A stretch of DNA of 64,000 bases from Winogradskyella wichelsiae (lineage in GTDB: Bacteria; Bacteroidota; Bacteroidia; Flavobacteriales; Flavobacteriaceae). This document shows, piece after piece, positions 44,397 through 53,671 of this stretch. The notes under the pieces were generated by a model, which did not search any database, was not told the DNA's origin, and worked only from the letters and a program-made list of their open reading frames with translations. The position numbers and the translations under genes were made by a program. Location of the stretch: contig NZ_JABFDJ010000005.1 of the NCBI RefSeq assembly GCF_013403925.1, positions 124,001 to 188,000 on the forward strand. Reading direction: 5' to 3'. Position 1 is the first letter of the stretch, and each line of letters starts with the position of its first letter.

Positions 44397-45329
44397 TTAT
44401 TTAGTCCCCATTAATTCAACATCAAATACTAAAGTTGCATCTGGAGGAATAACTCCACCTGCACCTGCTGAACCGTATGCTAAATCACTAGGAATTACAA
44501 AACGGGCTTTATCACCAACGTTTAATAGACAAATTCCTTCATCCCAACCAGAAATAACCTGACCAACTCCAACTTGAAAATCTAATGGTGAGTTTCTTTT
44601 GTAAGAAGAATCAAAAACAGTTCCATCTGCTAACTGACCTTTGTAATGTACAGAAACCATTTGTCCTTTCTCTGCTTTTTTACCATCTCCTTTTTGAATG
44701 ATTTTATAACGTAAACCAGAAGCTGTTTCTTCAAAACCTGAAGCTAACTTATCTAACTCAGCTCTTGCTGCTTCGCGCTCTGCTGCAACACGCTTTTCAC
44801 GAGAACCTTCAAATGTTCTAAAAGCTTCAATAGCATTAAAGTTTTCTGCAGCTTCACCTTGTTTTACAATTTCTAAGCTATCAATAGTATCACCTTGGGC
44901 AATAGCATCAACAATATCTTGTCCCTCAACAACGTTTCCAAAAACAGTGTGCTTATTATCTAACCAATCTGTAGCAATATGAGTAATATAAAACTGACTA
45001 CCATTTGTACCAGGACCAGAGTTTGCCATAGCTAAAACACCAGGACCACTATGCTTTAAATCTGGATGAAACTCATCGTCAAATTTATAACCTGGGTTTC
45101 CAGTACCTGTACCTTGTGGACAACCACCTTGAATCATAAAATCAGGAATTACTCTGTGAAATTTTAAGCCATCATAGTAAGGGGTTCCTTGTGGCTTCAC
45201 CGAATTTTCTAAATTACCTTCAGCTAAAGCTACAAAGTTACCTACCGTTCCCGGAGCTTTTTCGAACTCTAAATTTACTAATATCTCACCTTTTGAAGTG
45301 TTGAATTTTGCGTATAAACCGTCTTGCAT
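44397..45329 (-). CDS. Dual peptidyl-prolyl isomerase: cyclophilin plus FKBP
   Basis: This 310-residue protein joins two unrelated proline isomerases. Residues 1 to about 150 are a cyclophilin (FHRVIPDFMIQGGCPQGTG with the catalytic Arg, and GTNGSQFYIT). A charged helical linker (about 160-205) leads to an FKBP domain (VSVHYKGQLADGTVFDSS, GWDEGI, IPSDLAYGSAGAG). Such 'FCBP' immunophilins were described from Flavobacterium and a few others. ATG at 45329 is preferred over TTG at 45356, because a perfect -7 box (45361-45354) overlaps the longer start. No signal peptide, so cytosolic. Confidence 0.92.
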   Translation of the reverse strand: MQDGLYAKFNTSKGEILVNLEFEKAPGTVGNFVALAEGNLENSVKPQGTPYYDGLKFHRVIPDFMIQGGCPQGTGTGNPGYKFDDEFHPDLKHSGPGVLAMANSGPGTNGSQFYITHIATDWLDNKHTVFGNVVEGQDIVDAIAQGDTIDSLEIVKQGEAAENFNAIEAFRTFEGSREKRVAAEREAARAELDKLASGFEETASGLRYKIIQKGDGKKAEKGQMVSVHYKGQLADGTVFDSSYKRNSPLDFQVGVGQVISGWDEGICLLNVGDKARFVIPSDLAYGSAGAGGVIPPDATLVFDVELMGTK

Positions 45330-45353
45330 TGTCTGTGTTTTTATTTGAAGTTG

Positions 45354-45361
45354 CAAAGATA
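45354..45361 (-). promoter_or_regulatory. -7 box of the immunophilin gene
   Basis: TATCTTTG on the minus strand matches TAnnTTTG exactly. Transcription would begin near 45347, 18 bp before the ATG at 45329. A TTG is 27 bases upstream, longer than the usual 17-23. The box decides the start codon of the gene. Confidence 0.6.
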
Positions 45362-45442
45362 GTGAATTGAAAGTTTAGAACATAAGACCAAAGGTTTAAA
45401 GCCCATGATTCTAATAATATTACAAATCGTTTAACATTAACC

Positions 45443-46193
45443 CGTCAGTTCGAGTGAAATATAAATTAAAGCACAGCTGAAATTTATATGTTGTATCGAA
45501 AACTATTAACACACATAACAACAAATAAAAAAACGAAAATCAAATAATCACAAACAACGTCAGTTCGAGTAAAATATTAATTGAAGCGCAGCGGAAATTT
45601 ATATGTTGTATCGAGAACTATTAATACACATAGCAACAAATAAAAACCGAAAATCAAATAATCACAGACAACGTCAGTTCAAGTGAAATATAAATTAAAG
45701 CACAGCGGAAATTTATATGTTGTATCGAGAACTATTAGCACACATAGCAACAAATAAAAAACCGAAAATCAAATAATCACAAACAACGTCTGTTCGAGTG
45801 AAATATAAATTAAAGCACAGCGGAAATTTATATGTTGTATCGAGAACTATTAGCACACATAGCAACAAATAAAAAACCGAAAATCAAATAATCACAAACA
45901 ACGTCTGTTCGAGTGAAATATAAATTAAAGCACAGCGGAAATTTATATGTTGTATCGAGAACTATTAGCACACATAGCAACAAATAAAAAACCGAAAATC
46001 AAATAATCACAAACAACGTCTGTTCGAGTGAAATATAAATTAAAGCACAGCGGAAATTTATATGTTGTATCGAGAACTATTAACACACATAGCAACAAAT
46101 AAAAAACCGAAAATCAAATAATCACAAACAACGTCAGTTCGAGTGAAATATAAATTAAACAAAGTGAAGATTTAAATTTTGTATCGAGAACAA
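45443..46193. repeat. Tandem array of a 115-bp unit, each holding a palindromic element
   Basis: Units begin with CGTCAGTTCGAGTG (or CGTCTGTTCGAG) at 45443, 45558, 45672, 45787, 45902 and 46017, and a seventh, partial, diverged copy at 46132. Steps are 114-115 bp. The first 60 bases of each unit fold: AGTTCGAG pairs with TCGAGAACT, and ATATAAATT with AATTTATAT inside. The remaining 55 bases (ACACATAGCAACAAATAAA...) are also repeated, so this is not a CRISPR. Units 4-6 are nearly identical, units 1 and 2 the most diverged. No reading frame crosses the array. Confidence 0.9.
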
Positions 46194-46279
46194 TCCTTAA
46201 TAACTTACTATCAAATGAAGACCACCATAAAAATTGGGGATTTAAATTAATAAAGTTAGTTTTGAAAAAAATCATAAAC

Positions 46280-46729
46280 ATGGCATTTTCATTATCTCAA
46301 CTTTTAGGCAGTAAATCTTCAAAATCTAATGATTCCATTGAAGCAATTATAAATGACGTAGAAAATAACCCCTTCGGAGTTGCAGACACAAATGTTCTTT
46401 TTGCTGGCTTAAATGAATTAGGTGGTTATTATTTTTTTCAAACTGTAATTGTAGGAGAACTCAATATCAAATGTAAAAACGGAGCACAACTTACATTTAT
46501 TGGCGATGATTTTAAATTAAAATTAGAAGCTGACATGCCTGAATTCGAATCTGAAAGTTCAGATATTAAAGGAAGATATATTACAAAGATTGATTTTCAA
46601 ATTGAAGAAAGTGAAGTCGAAAAACTAGATAATACAACACTTAGAAGCATTCAAATTAAAGTTAAGAAACACGACATTTCATTCAGTAAATATGTAGTTA
46701 TAGAAGAAATCTCAGACGAAGAGGAATAG
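46280..46729 (+). CDS. Hypothetical acidic protein flanked by palindromic repeats
   Basis: I do not recognise this 149-residue protein. It starts MAFSLSQLLGSKSSKSND (ATG at 46280; a TTG at 46262 would add six residues), has no signal peptide or membrane helix, and is rich in beta-strand patterns (GELNIKCKNGAQLTFIGDDFKLKLE) with an acidic C-terminus ending in EEISDEEE. Copies of the AGTTCGAG...TCGAGAAC palindrome lie on both sides (46132-46193 and 46744-46806), so the gene stands alone between repeats and convergent recQ. Confidence 0.7.
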   Translation: MAFSLSQLLGSKSSKSNDSIEAIINDVENNPFGVADTNVLFAGLNELGGYYFFQTVIVGELNIKCKNGAQLTFIGDDFKLKLEADMPEFESESSDIKGRYITKIDFQIEESEVEKLDNTTLRSIQIKVKKHDISFSKYVVIEEISDEEE

Positions 46730-46743
46730 TTAGAAACAACAGA

Positions 46744-46806
46744 CATCAGTTAGAGTAAAAATTAAATTAAAGCGTAGCCTAAACCTATATTTTGTATCGA
46801 GAACAG
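46744..46806. repeat. Dispersed copy of the palindromic element
   Basis: CATCAGTTAGAG ... TTTGTATCGAGAACA has the layout of the element in the 115-bp array, with a diverged middle (AAATTAAATTAAAGCG). It directly follows the hypothetical gene. Confidence 0.75.
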
Positions 46807-46881
46807 CTTAAAAACACAAACTATTCCCGATTCAAAACACTTAATTTCAGCCTAATAAAGATTAGAAACTGTATATAATAA

Positions 46882-46943
46882 CGTCAGTTCGAGTAAAATT
46901 TAAATTAAACACAGTGAAGGTTTAAATTTTGTATCGAGAACTA
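46882..46943. repeat. Dispersed copy of the palindromic element
   Basis: CGTCAGTTCGAGTAAAATTT ... GTATCGAGAACT is closest to the partial copy at 46132 (both share an AAACACAGTGAAG-like middle). It lies 42 bp past the recQ stop and may also act in its 3' end. Confidence 0.8.
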
Positions 46944-46985
46944 TTAAGTTCACCTACCAAAAAAACAAAAACTGCTAGCTAAATA

Positions 46986-49187
46986 CTAATTAGCCACTTC
47001 ACTCATAAATTTAATACGATACAAACGTAATTCTTCATCGTCATAATCACCATCAAATTCCTCAATAGCATCGTCTATCTTATCACTTTCAGTTTCCATA
47101 AAATAATCATGAATTTCCTCCTGCTGATCTTCGTCTAAAATATCATCAATCCAATAGTTAATATTCAACTTTGTCCCTGAAAAAACAATAGCTTCCATTT
47201 CTTTTATAAACTTAGACATGCTCATACCCTTAGACGTAGCAATATCATCCAATGGTAATTTTCGATCGACATTCTGAATAATATATAATTTTATGGCAGA
47301 GTTCGTCCCTGTTGATTTCACAACCATATCTTCTGGTCGTAATATGTCATTATCTTCTACATAATCAGCAATTAAATCTACAAAATCTTTACCGTATTTT
47401 TTAGCTTTACTCTCACCAACTCCATGAATATTATTTAATTCTTCAATAGTAATAGGATATTTTAAAGCCATATCTTCTAATGATGGATCCTGAAAAATAA
47501 CAAATGGTGGTACACCTAACTTTTTAGCATTACGTTTACGCAAGTCCTTAAGCATCCCCATTAATTTTTCATCCGCAGCGGCACCACCTCCTCTTGTATT
47601 CGTTATAATACCGTCGTTAGAATCTTCATCAAACACGTGGTCTTCTGCCATCATAAAAGAAGTTGGGTTTTCAATAAAATCTTTTCCAACGTCACTTAAT
47701 CTTAAAACACCATAGGTTTCAATATCTTTCTTTAAATAGCGTGCCACCAATACTTGACGGATCAAAGCCATCCAGTAACGTGGATCTTTAGACTTTCCTA
47801 TTCCAAAAAATGGTTGTTGATCCGTTTTATGAGAAGAAATCAATGCGTTAGAATTGCCCACTAATACTTGCACTAAATCTTTAGCTTTGTATTTTTCATT
47901 AGTTTTAGAAACGGTTTCTAAAAGGATTTTAACATCATCTTGTGCTTCTACTTGCTTTTTAGGATGACGAACATTATCGTCCATATCGCCACCATCACCG
48001 GTTTCATTATCAAATTCTTCACCAAAATAATGAAGAATAAATTTACGTCTAGATACTGAAGTTTCAGAGAAAGCGACCACTTCTTGTAAGAGAGCGTGAC
48101 CAATTTCTTGTTCTGCTACAGGTTTACCTGCCATAAACTTCTCAAGTTTTTCTATATCCTTATAAGCATAATAAGCTAAACAATGACCTTCACCTCCATC
48201 TCGACCTGCTCGTCCTGTTTCTTGATAATAACTTTCAATACTTTTAGGAATATCATGGTGAATTACAAAACGCACATCGGGCTTATCTATTCCCATTCCA
48301 AAGGCAATCGTTGCAACAACCACATCGGTATCTTCCATTAAGAACATATCTTGATGTTTAACACGTGTTTTAGCATCTAAACCAGCATGATAAGGCACGG
48401 CTTTAACACCATTAACTTGAAGTACTTGAGCTAAAGCTTCAACACGTTTACGACTTAAGCAGTAGATAATACCCGATTTTCCTTCGTTCTGTTTTACAAA
48501 ACGAATAATATCTGCATCTACGGTTTTAGTTTTAGGACGTACCTCATAATATAAATTAGGTCTATTAAAGGACGCTTTAAATGTAATAGCTTTTGGCATC
48601 CCTAAACTCTTCAAAATATCTTCTTGAACTTTCGGTGTTGCCGTAGCTGTAAGACCAACGATAGGGATATCATCGCCAATACGCTTAATAATTGTCTTAA
48701 GATTTCTATATTCCGGCCTAAAATCATGCCCCCATTCACTAATACAATGGGCTTCATCTACGGCCATAAAAGAAATCTTAACAGTCCTTAAAAAGTCAAC
48801 GTATTCTTCTTTGGTTAAAGATTCTGGTGCAACATACAGCAATTTTGTAATGCCATTTGTAATATCATCTTTAACTCGTTTTACTTCTGTTTTATTAAGA
48901 GAAGAATTTAAAACGTGTGCTACTCCTTCATGTTCAGACACGGCCCTTATGGCATCAACTTGATTTTTCATCAACGCAATAAGAGGAGAAACCACGATAG
49001 CAGTCCCTTCTTTAATTAGCGCTGGTAGTTGATAACATAAAGATTTACCCCCACCTGTAGGCATAATAACAAAAGTGTTATTACCTGCAACGACGTTCTT
49101 TATTACTTCTTCTTGAAGCCCTTTAAATTCTGAAAATCCAAAGTGCTTTTTTAATGCGATGTGTAAGTCAATTTCTGCAATACTCAT
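46986..49187 (-). CDS. recQ: ATP-dependent DNA helicase RecQ
   Basis: This 733-residue helicase has the full RecQ set. The helicase core (1-340) shows [15 protein letters not shown] (Walker A), [19 protein letters not shown] (DEAH box and aromatic-rich loop), VGLTATATP and [12 protein letters not shown] (motif VI). The RQC domain follows (about 340-530), then HRDC (about 545-625), and an acidic C-terminal helical extension of about 100 residues usual in Bacteroidota. The DEAH motif replaces DExH as in other RecQ proteins. It works in recombination and repair. Confidence 0.96.
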   Translation of the reverse strand: MSIAEIDLHIALKKHFGFSEFKGLQEEVIKNVVAGNNTFVIMPTGGGKSLCYQLPALIKEGTAIVVSPLIALMKNQVDAIRAVSEHEGVAHVLNSSLNKTEVKRVKDDITNGITKLLYVAPESLTKEEYVDFLRTVKISFMAVDEAHCISEWGHDFRPEYRNLKTIIKRIGDDIPIVGLTATATPKVQEDILKSLGMPKAITFKASFNRPNLYYEVRPKTKTVDADIIRFVKQNEGKSGIIYCLSRKRVEALAQVLQVNGVKAVPYHAGLDAKTRVKHQDMFLMEDTDVVVATIAFGMGIDKPDVRFVIHHDIPKSIESYYQETGRAGRDGGEGHCLAYYAYKDIEKLEKFMAGKPVAEQEIGHALLQEVVAFSETSVSRRKFILHYFGEEFDNETGDGGDMDDNVRHPKKQVEAQDDVKILLETVSKTNEKYKAKDLVQVLVGNSNALISSHKTDQQPFFGIGKSKDPRYWMALIRQVLVARYLKKDIETYGVLRLSDVGKDFIENPTSFMMAEDHVFDEDSNDGIITNTRGGGAAADEKLMGMLKDLRKRNAKKLGVPPFVIFQDPSLEDMALKYPITIEELNNIHGVGESKAKKYGKDFVDLIADYVEDNDILRPEDMVVKSTGTNSAIKLYIIQNVDRKLPLDDIATSKGMSMSKFIKEMEAIVFSGTKLNINYWIDDILDEDQQEEIHDYFMETESDKIDDAIEEFDGDYDDEELRLYRIKFMSEVAN

Positions 49188-49209
49188 TAATCCCTATTGG
49201 TATTTTATA

Positions 49210-49217
49210 TACATTTG
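49210..49217 (+). promoter_or_regulatory. Candidate -7 box for the kdsD-lptB operon
   Basis: TACATTTG matches TAnnTTTG exactly in the recQ-kdsD gap, 58 bp before the kdsD start. The only nearby TTG (49197) is too close, so the match rests on the -7 box alone. Confidence 0.4.
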
Positions 49218-49275
49218 CAACAAGTTTAAAGATAATAAATTCTTTAGACCAAAAAAACTCAATAAAAAATAAGTT

Positions 49276-50241
49276 TTGAACACTAAACAAGCCATTTTAC
49301 ATACTGCAAAATCAACCATAAAATTAGAAAGTAATGCTATAGCCAATTTGTCAGAATTATTGACAGATGACTTTGCTGAAGCCGTACAATTAATTTACAA
49401 TTCTAAGGGACGAGTAATCATTACCGGAATTGGCAAAAGCGCCATTATAGCTAGCAAAATCGTTGCTACGCTAAATTCTACAGGAACTCCATCTGTATTT
49501 ATGCATGCCGCCGATGCCATCCATGGAGATTTAGGATTAATTCTACAAAACGACATTGTAATCTGTATTTCTAAGAGCGGAAATACACCCGAAATAAAAG
49601 TTTTAGTCCCACTTATTAAGAAAGCAAAAAATAAAATGATCGCCATAACAGGCAATATAGAATCGTTTTTAGGGCAACAAGCCGATTTTATTTTGAATGC
49701 TTTTGTTACAAAAGAAGCTTGTCCAAATAATTTAGCTCCAACAACAAGTACAACTGCTCAATTAGTTTTAGGAGATGCTTTAGCCGTTTGCTTGTTAGAA
49801 TTACGTGGATTCTCTAGCAATGATTTTGCAAAATATCATCCAGGTGGTGCTTTAGGAAAACGTCTTTATTTAAGAGTAAATGATATTTCTTCTCAAAATG
49901 AAAAGCCTCAAGTAAATCCTGAAGCTTCAGTGAAAGAAGTGATTGTAGAGATTACTGAAAAAATGCTCGGAGTTACAGCGGTTATTGAAAAGGATCAAAT
50001 TGTTGGAATTATCACAGATGGTGATTTAAGACGTATGTTGAGTAAGAGCGATGATTTTTCGGGTTTAAAAGCCAAAGACATTATGAGTAATAACCCAAGG
50101 CGTATTCAAGAAGACGCAATGGCTGTTGATGCTAAAGAAGTTATGGAACAATTTGGCATTTCTCAATTATTAGTAGAACACGATGGTAAATATGCAGGGG
50201 TAGTTCATCTTCACGATTTAATAAAAGAAGGTATTATATAA
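49276..50241 (+). CDS. kdsD: D-arabinose-5-phosphate isomerase (KpsF/GutQ family)
   Basis: This 321-residue enzyme makes arabinose-5-phosphate, the first step to Kdo of LPS. It has a SIS sugar-isomerase domain (about 35-170: GRVIITGIGKSAIIA, CISKSGNTPEI, TTSTTAQLVLGDAL) and two CBS domains (about 205-320: GIITDGDLRRM, DIMSNNP). The start is TTG at 49276 with a typical N-terminus. It overlaps tatC by 1 bp. With lptB downstream the operon serves the outer membrane. Confidence 0.93.
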   Translation: MNTKQAILHTAKSTIKLESNAIANLSELLTDDFAEAVQLIYNSKGRVIITGIGKSAIIASKIVATLNSTGTPSVFMHAADAIHGDLGLILQNDIVICISKSGNTPEIKVLVPLIKKAKNKMIAITGNIESFLGQQADFILNAFVTKEACPNNLAPTTSTTAQLVLGDALAVCLLELRGFSSNDFAKYHPGGALGKRLYLRVNDISSQNEKPQVNPEASVKEVIVEITEKMLGVTAVIEKDQIVGIITDGDLRRMLSKSDDFSGLKAKDIMSNNPRRIQEDAMAVDAKEVMEQFGISQLLVEHDGKYAGVVHLHDLIKEGII

Positions 50242-51071
50242 TGACAAAAAAACATATAGATGAGATGTCTTTTTTAGATCATCTTGAAGAGTTAAGATGG
50301 CATTTAGTTAGAGCTACAATTAGTATTGTAATTGCAGCAACGGCAGCTTTCATTTTTAAGAGGTTTATTTTTGATGTCATCATTTTCGGGCCAACACATA
50401 TGGATTTCCCAACCTATGAGTGGCTTTGTAAAATGTCTCAACTTATAGGAATGACAGACACCACTTTTTGTGCTGAAAAATTCCCTTTTATTATCCAAAA
50501 TAGAACTGTGGCGGGTCAGTTTTCAGCTCATATCTGGACTTCAATCTACGCCGGTTTTATAGTTGCATTCCCCTATATACTTTACCAATTATGGAGTTTT
50601 ATAAGTCCTGGGTTAAAAACTAATGAACGCAAAAGCTCTAGGGGGTTTATAATTGTAGCATCACTCCTATTCTTTTTAGGCGTACTTTTTGGCTATTATA
50701 TCATCACTCCTTTATCAATTAACTTTTTAGCCAATTACAATATTAGTGATCAAATTTTAAACGAGTTCGATGTCAGTTCTGTAATTGCCATTGTACGCTC
50801 TTCGGCCATTGCATCTGGGTTTGTATTTGAGTTACCTATTATCATTTATTTTTTAACCAAAGTAGGTTTAGTTACACCTGAATTTTTAAAGAAATACAGA
50901 AAATTTGCTTTAGTTATTGTACTTATTATATCTGCTGTTATTACACCTCCAGATATTGCAAGTCAGGTTATAGTCGCAATTCCTATTCTAATATTGTACC
51001 AAGTAAGTATTTATATTTCGGCTATTGTTGTTCGAAATCAAAACAAAAAAAAATCAAAAATTAAGTCCTAA
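50241..51071 (+). CDS. tatC: Twin-arginine translocase subunit TatC
   Basis: This 276-residue membrane protein has six helices and the TatC hallmarks: MSFLDHLEELRWHLVR at the start, FISPGLKTNER after the second helix and the PPDIASQ motif near the fifth. It recognises twin-arginine signal peptides and exports folded proteins. An insertion of about 30 residues in the first periplasmic loop (CKMSQLIGMTDTTFCAEKFPF) is usual in Bacteroidota TatC. Start overlaps the kdsD stop (TAATG). Confidence 0.95.
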   Translation: MTKKHIDEMSFLDHLEELRWHLVRATISIVIAATAAFIFKRFIFDVIIFGPTHMDFPTYEWLCKMSQLIGMTDTTFCAEKFPFIIQNRTVAGQFSAHIWTSIYAGFIVAFPYILYQLWSFISPGLKTNERKSSRGFIIVASLLFFLGVLFGYYIITPLSINFLANYNISDQILNEFDVSSVIAIVRSSAIASGFVFELPIIIYFLTKVGLVTPEFLKKYRKFALVIVLIISAVITPPDIASQVIVAIPILILYQVSIYISAIVVRNQNKKKSKIKS

Positions 51072-51075
51072 ATAG

Positions 51076-51438
51076 ATGTCTGATATTGTAAAAGAATTTA
51101 ATGATTATCGTGCTAAAATGAACGATAAAATATTAGCCGATAATAATAAAGTAGTAAAACGTATTTTTAATTTAGATACCAATGCGTTCCAAGAAGGGGC
51201 TTTAGATAAAAAGACAAAAGAGCTTTTAGGTCTCGTAGCATCAACCGTTTTACGCTGTGATGATTGTGTTAAATACCATTTGGAAGCCTCTTATAACGAA
51301 GGGATTTCTAAAGCTGAAATTAGCGAAGCTTTAAGTATTGCAACATTAGTTGGTGGTACCATTGTGATTCCTCATTTAAGACGTGCCCATGAGTATTGGG
51401 AAGCTATAGAGCAACACAATGCTGAATCTAATTTATAA
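51076..51438 (+). CDS. AhpD-like carboxymuconolactone decarboxylase family protein
   Basis: This 120-residue protein is all-helical with the redox motif C-D-D-C-x3-H in LRCDDCVKYHLEASYNEG, the AhpD-type active site, rather than that of true decarboxylases. Such proteins act as small thiol peroxidase reductants or of unknown function. It starts 4 bp after tatC and is a conserved neighbour of tatC and lptB in Flavobacteriia as far as I recall. Physiological substrate unknown. Confidence 0.9.
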   Translation: MSDIVKEFNDYRAKMNDKILADNNKVVKRIFNLDTNAFQEGALDKKTKELLGLVASTVLRCDDCVKYHLEASYNEGISKAEISEALSIATLVGGTIVIPHLRRAHEYWEAIEQHNAESNL

Positions 51439-51471
51439 TTAGAAAGAATTACAAGGTTAAACTTTTAATAA

Positions 51472-51537
51472 ATGATAACTAAAGCAAATAGAATCGCCAT
51501 GATTTTATTAATTTTAGCATTCTTAGACCATATATGA
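51472..51537 (+). CDS. Possible 21-residue hydrophobic peptide coupled to lptB
   Basis: ATG at 51472 opens [20 protein letters not shown] plus one Ile and stops at TGA 51535-51537, overlapping the lptB ATG by the ATGA arrangement. A basic start and a hydrophobic helix (about 9-18) would suit a tiny membrane peptide or a remnant of a membrane gene. The overlap suggests translational coupling to lptB. Nothing but the reading frame and position supports it. Confidence 0.3.
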   Translation: MITKANRIAMILLILAFLDHI

Positions 51538-52274
51538 AGTTACGAGCAGAACATTTAATGAAGTCCTACAACGGACGAAAAGTAGTAAAGGATGTCTCTT
51601 TAGAGGTTAACCAAGGAGAGATTGTAGGTTTATTAGGACCAAACGGTGCCGGTAAAACTACATCTTTCTACATGATTGTTGGGATTATCAAACCGAATGG
51701 TGGTAATATCTTTTTAGATGATACTAACATTACAAAATACCCAATGTACAAACGTGCTCAAAACGGTATTGGCTACTTAGCTCAAGAAGCTTCTGTGTTT
51801 AGAAAACTAAGCATAGAAGATAATATTTTAAGTGTATTACAACTTACCAAGCTAAGTAAGAAAGAGCAACTTGACAAAATGGAATCGCTAATTGAAGAAT
51901 TTGGTTTAGGACATATTAGAAAAAGTAGAGGAGATTTATTGTCTGGTGGTGAGCGACGACGAACAGAAATTGCGCGCGCCTTGGCCACAGATCCTAGTTT
52001 TATTCTTTTAGATGAACCTTTTGCAGGTGTCGATCCTGTTGCTGTAGAAGATATCCAACGTATTGTAGCGAAACTGACAAAGAAAAACATTGGTATTCTT
52101 ATTACAGATCACAACGTACAAGAAACGTTAGCCATTACAGATAGAACCTACTTAATGTTTGAAGGTAATATTCTTAAAGCAGGAAAACCAGAAGAGTTAG
52201 CCAGTGACGAAATGGTGCGTAAAGTTTACCTAGGAAAGAATTTTGAGTTGCGTAAGAAGAAATTAGAATTCTAA
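51534..52274 (+). CDS. lptB: LPS export ABC transporter ATPase LptB
   Basis: This 246-residue ATPase powers LPS extraction to the outer membrane. Walker [10 protein letters not shown] (about 35-43), Q-loop [13 protein letters not shown], signature [15 protein letters not shown] and Walker [13 protein letters not shown] are all present, and the '[11 protein letters not shown]' form is specific to LptB rather than to amino-acid transporters. It closes the kdsD-tatC-AhpD-like-lptB unit. A short hairpin (CTCGT/ACGAG at 52292-52304) follows, then the palindrome array. Confidence 0.95.
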   Translation: MKLRAEHLMKSYNGRKVVKDVSLEVNQGEIVGLLGPNGAGKTTSFYMIVGIIKPNGGNIFLDDTNITKYPMYKRAQNGIGYLAQEASVFRKLSIEDNILSVLQLTKLSKKEQLDKMESLIEEFGLGHIRKSRGDLLSGGERRRTEIARALATDPSFILLDEPFAGVDPVAVEDIQRIVAKLTKKNIGILITDHNVQETLAITDRTYLMFEGNILKAGKPEELASDEMVRKVYLGKNFELRKKKLEF

Positions 52275-52329
52275 AAGACTTCGGACTCTCGTAAAACGAG
52301 ATGAATTATATTTTAATTTAGGATCCATT

Positions 52330-53664
52330 TGTCATTCCTGCAGAAGCAGGAACCCACTTATAATTATAAAAAACACGAATAGACAGAGTGCTACTTTGCC
52401 ATTCTTGCAAAAGCAGGAATCTACAAGTTAAAACCAAACATTAATAAGCAAAAAAACCAAGATAAAATAGAGTGTTACTGTTATACTTTTTAGAGTCTTG
52501 TCATTCCTGCGCAGGCAGGAATCCACTTATCAATATAAAAAAACACGAATAGACAGAGTGCTACTTTGCCATTCCTGCGAAGACAGAAATCTACAAGTTA
52601 AAACCAAACATTAATAAACAGGAAAAAAACAGAATGCTACTGCTACACATTCTAAAGTCTTGTCATTCCTGCAAAAGCAGGAATCCACTTATAAAGCAAA
52701 ACATTCATAAACAGAAAAAGACTAAGATAAAAATAGAGTGCTACTTTGTCATTCCTGCAAAAGCAGGAATCTACAAGTTAAAACCAAATATGAATAAACA
52801 GAAAAAAAACAAGATAAAAATAGAATGCTACTCTTGTCATTCCTGCGCAGGCAGGAATCCACTTATAAAGCAAAACATGAATAAATAGAAAAAGACTAAC
52901 ATAAAAACAGAATGCTACTGCTACACATTCTAAAGTATTGTCATTCCTACAAAAGCAGGAATCCACTTATAAAGCAAAACATGAATAAACAGAAAAAGAC
53001 TAACGTAAAAACAGAGTGCTACTGCTACACATTCTAGAGTATTGTCATTCCTACAAAAACAGGAATCCACTTACAAAGCAAAACATTAATAAACAGAAAA
53101 GACTAAGATAAAAACAGAATGCTACTGTTACACATTCTAAAGTATTGTCATTCCTGCGTAGGCAGAAATCCACTTATAAATATAAAAAAACACGAATAGA
53201 CAGAGTGCTACTTTGTCATTCCTGCAAAAGCAGGAATCCACTTACAAAGCAAAACATTAATAAACAGAAAAAGACTAACATAAAAACAGAGTGCTACTGC
53301 TACACATTCTAGAGTATTGTCTCCTGCGCAGGCAGGAATCCACTTATAAAGCAAAACATGAATAAACAGAAAAAGACTAACATAAAAACAGAATGCTACT
53401 GCTACACATTCTAAAGTATTGTCATTCCTGCAAAAGCAGGAATCTACAAGTTAAAACCAAATATGAATAAACAGAAAAAAAACAAGATAAAAATAGAATG
53501 CTACTCTTGTCATTCCTGCGCAGGCAGGAATCCACTTATAAAGCAAAACATTAATAAACAGAGTGCTACTTTGTCATTCCTGCAAAAACAGGAATCCACT
53601 TACAAAGCAAAACTTTATTCAAAACACTCAGCTAAAACACAAGATTCCTGCCTTCGCAGGAATA
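52330..53664. repeat. Array of 16 CATTCCTGC palindromes in higher-order tandem repeats
   Basis: Elements of form GTCATTCCTGC-nnn-GCAGGAATCC lie near 52331, 52398, 52500, 52568, 52662, 52748, 52836, 52940, 53044, 53147, 53214, 53319, 53421, 53509, 53572 and 53643. Each folds into a 9-10 bp hairpin. Intervening DNA is also repeated (AAAGCAAAACATGAATAAAC, ACAGAGTGCTACTGCTACAC), giving longer units of about 60-105 bp. The unit at 53319 lost three bases of the left arm (GTCTCCTGCG). No protein gene is supported in the 1.4 kb between lptB and the DUF808 gene; short open frames merely read through repeats. Confidence 0.9.
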
Positions 53665-53671
53665 AGAAAAT

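Noticed and set aside
45330..45356. TTG start at 45356 for the immunophilin
   Set aside because: It overlaps a perfect -7 promoter box, so it would not be in the transcript.
45443..46193. CRISPR array from regularly spaced repeats
   Set aside because: The 'spacers' are as conserved as the repeats, the period is 115 bp and no cas gene is nearby; it is a plain tandem repeat.
52330..53664. CRISPR or protein-coding interpretation of the CATTCCTGC array
   Set aside because: Linkers are duplicated and the short frames (for example at 52634-52888 and 53463-53675) only translate the repeats.
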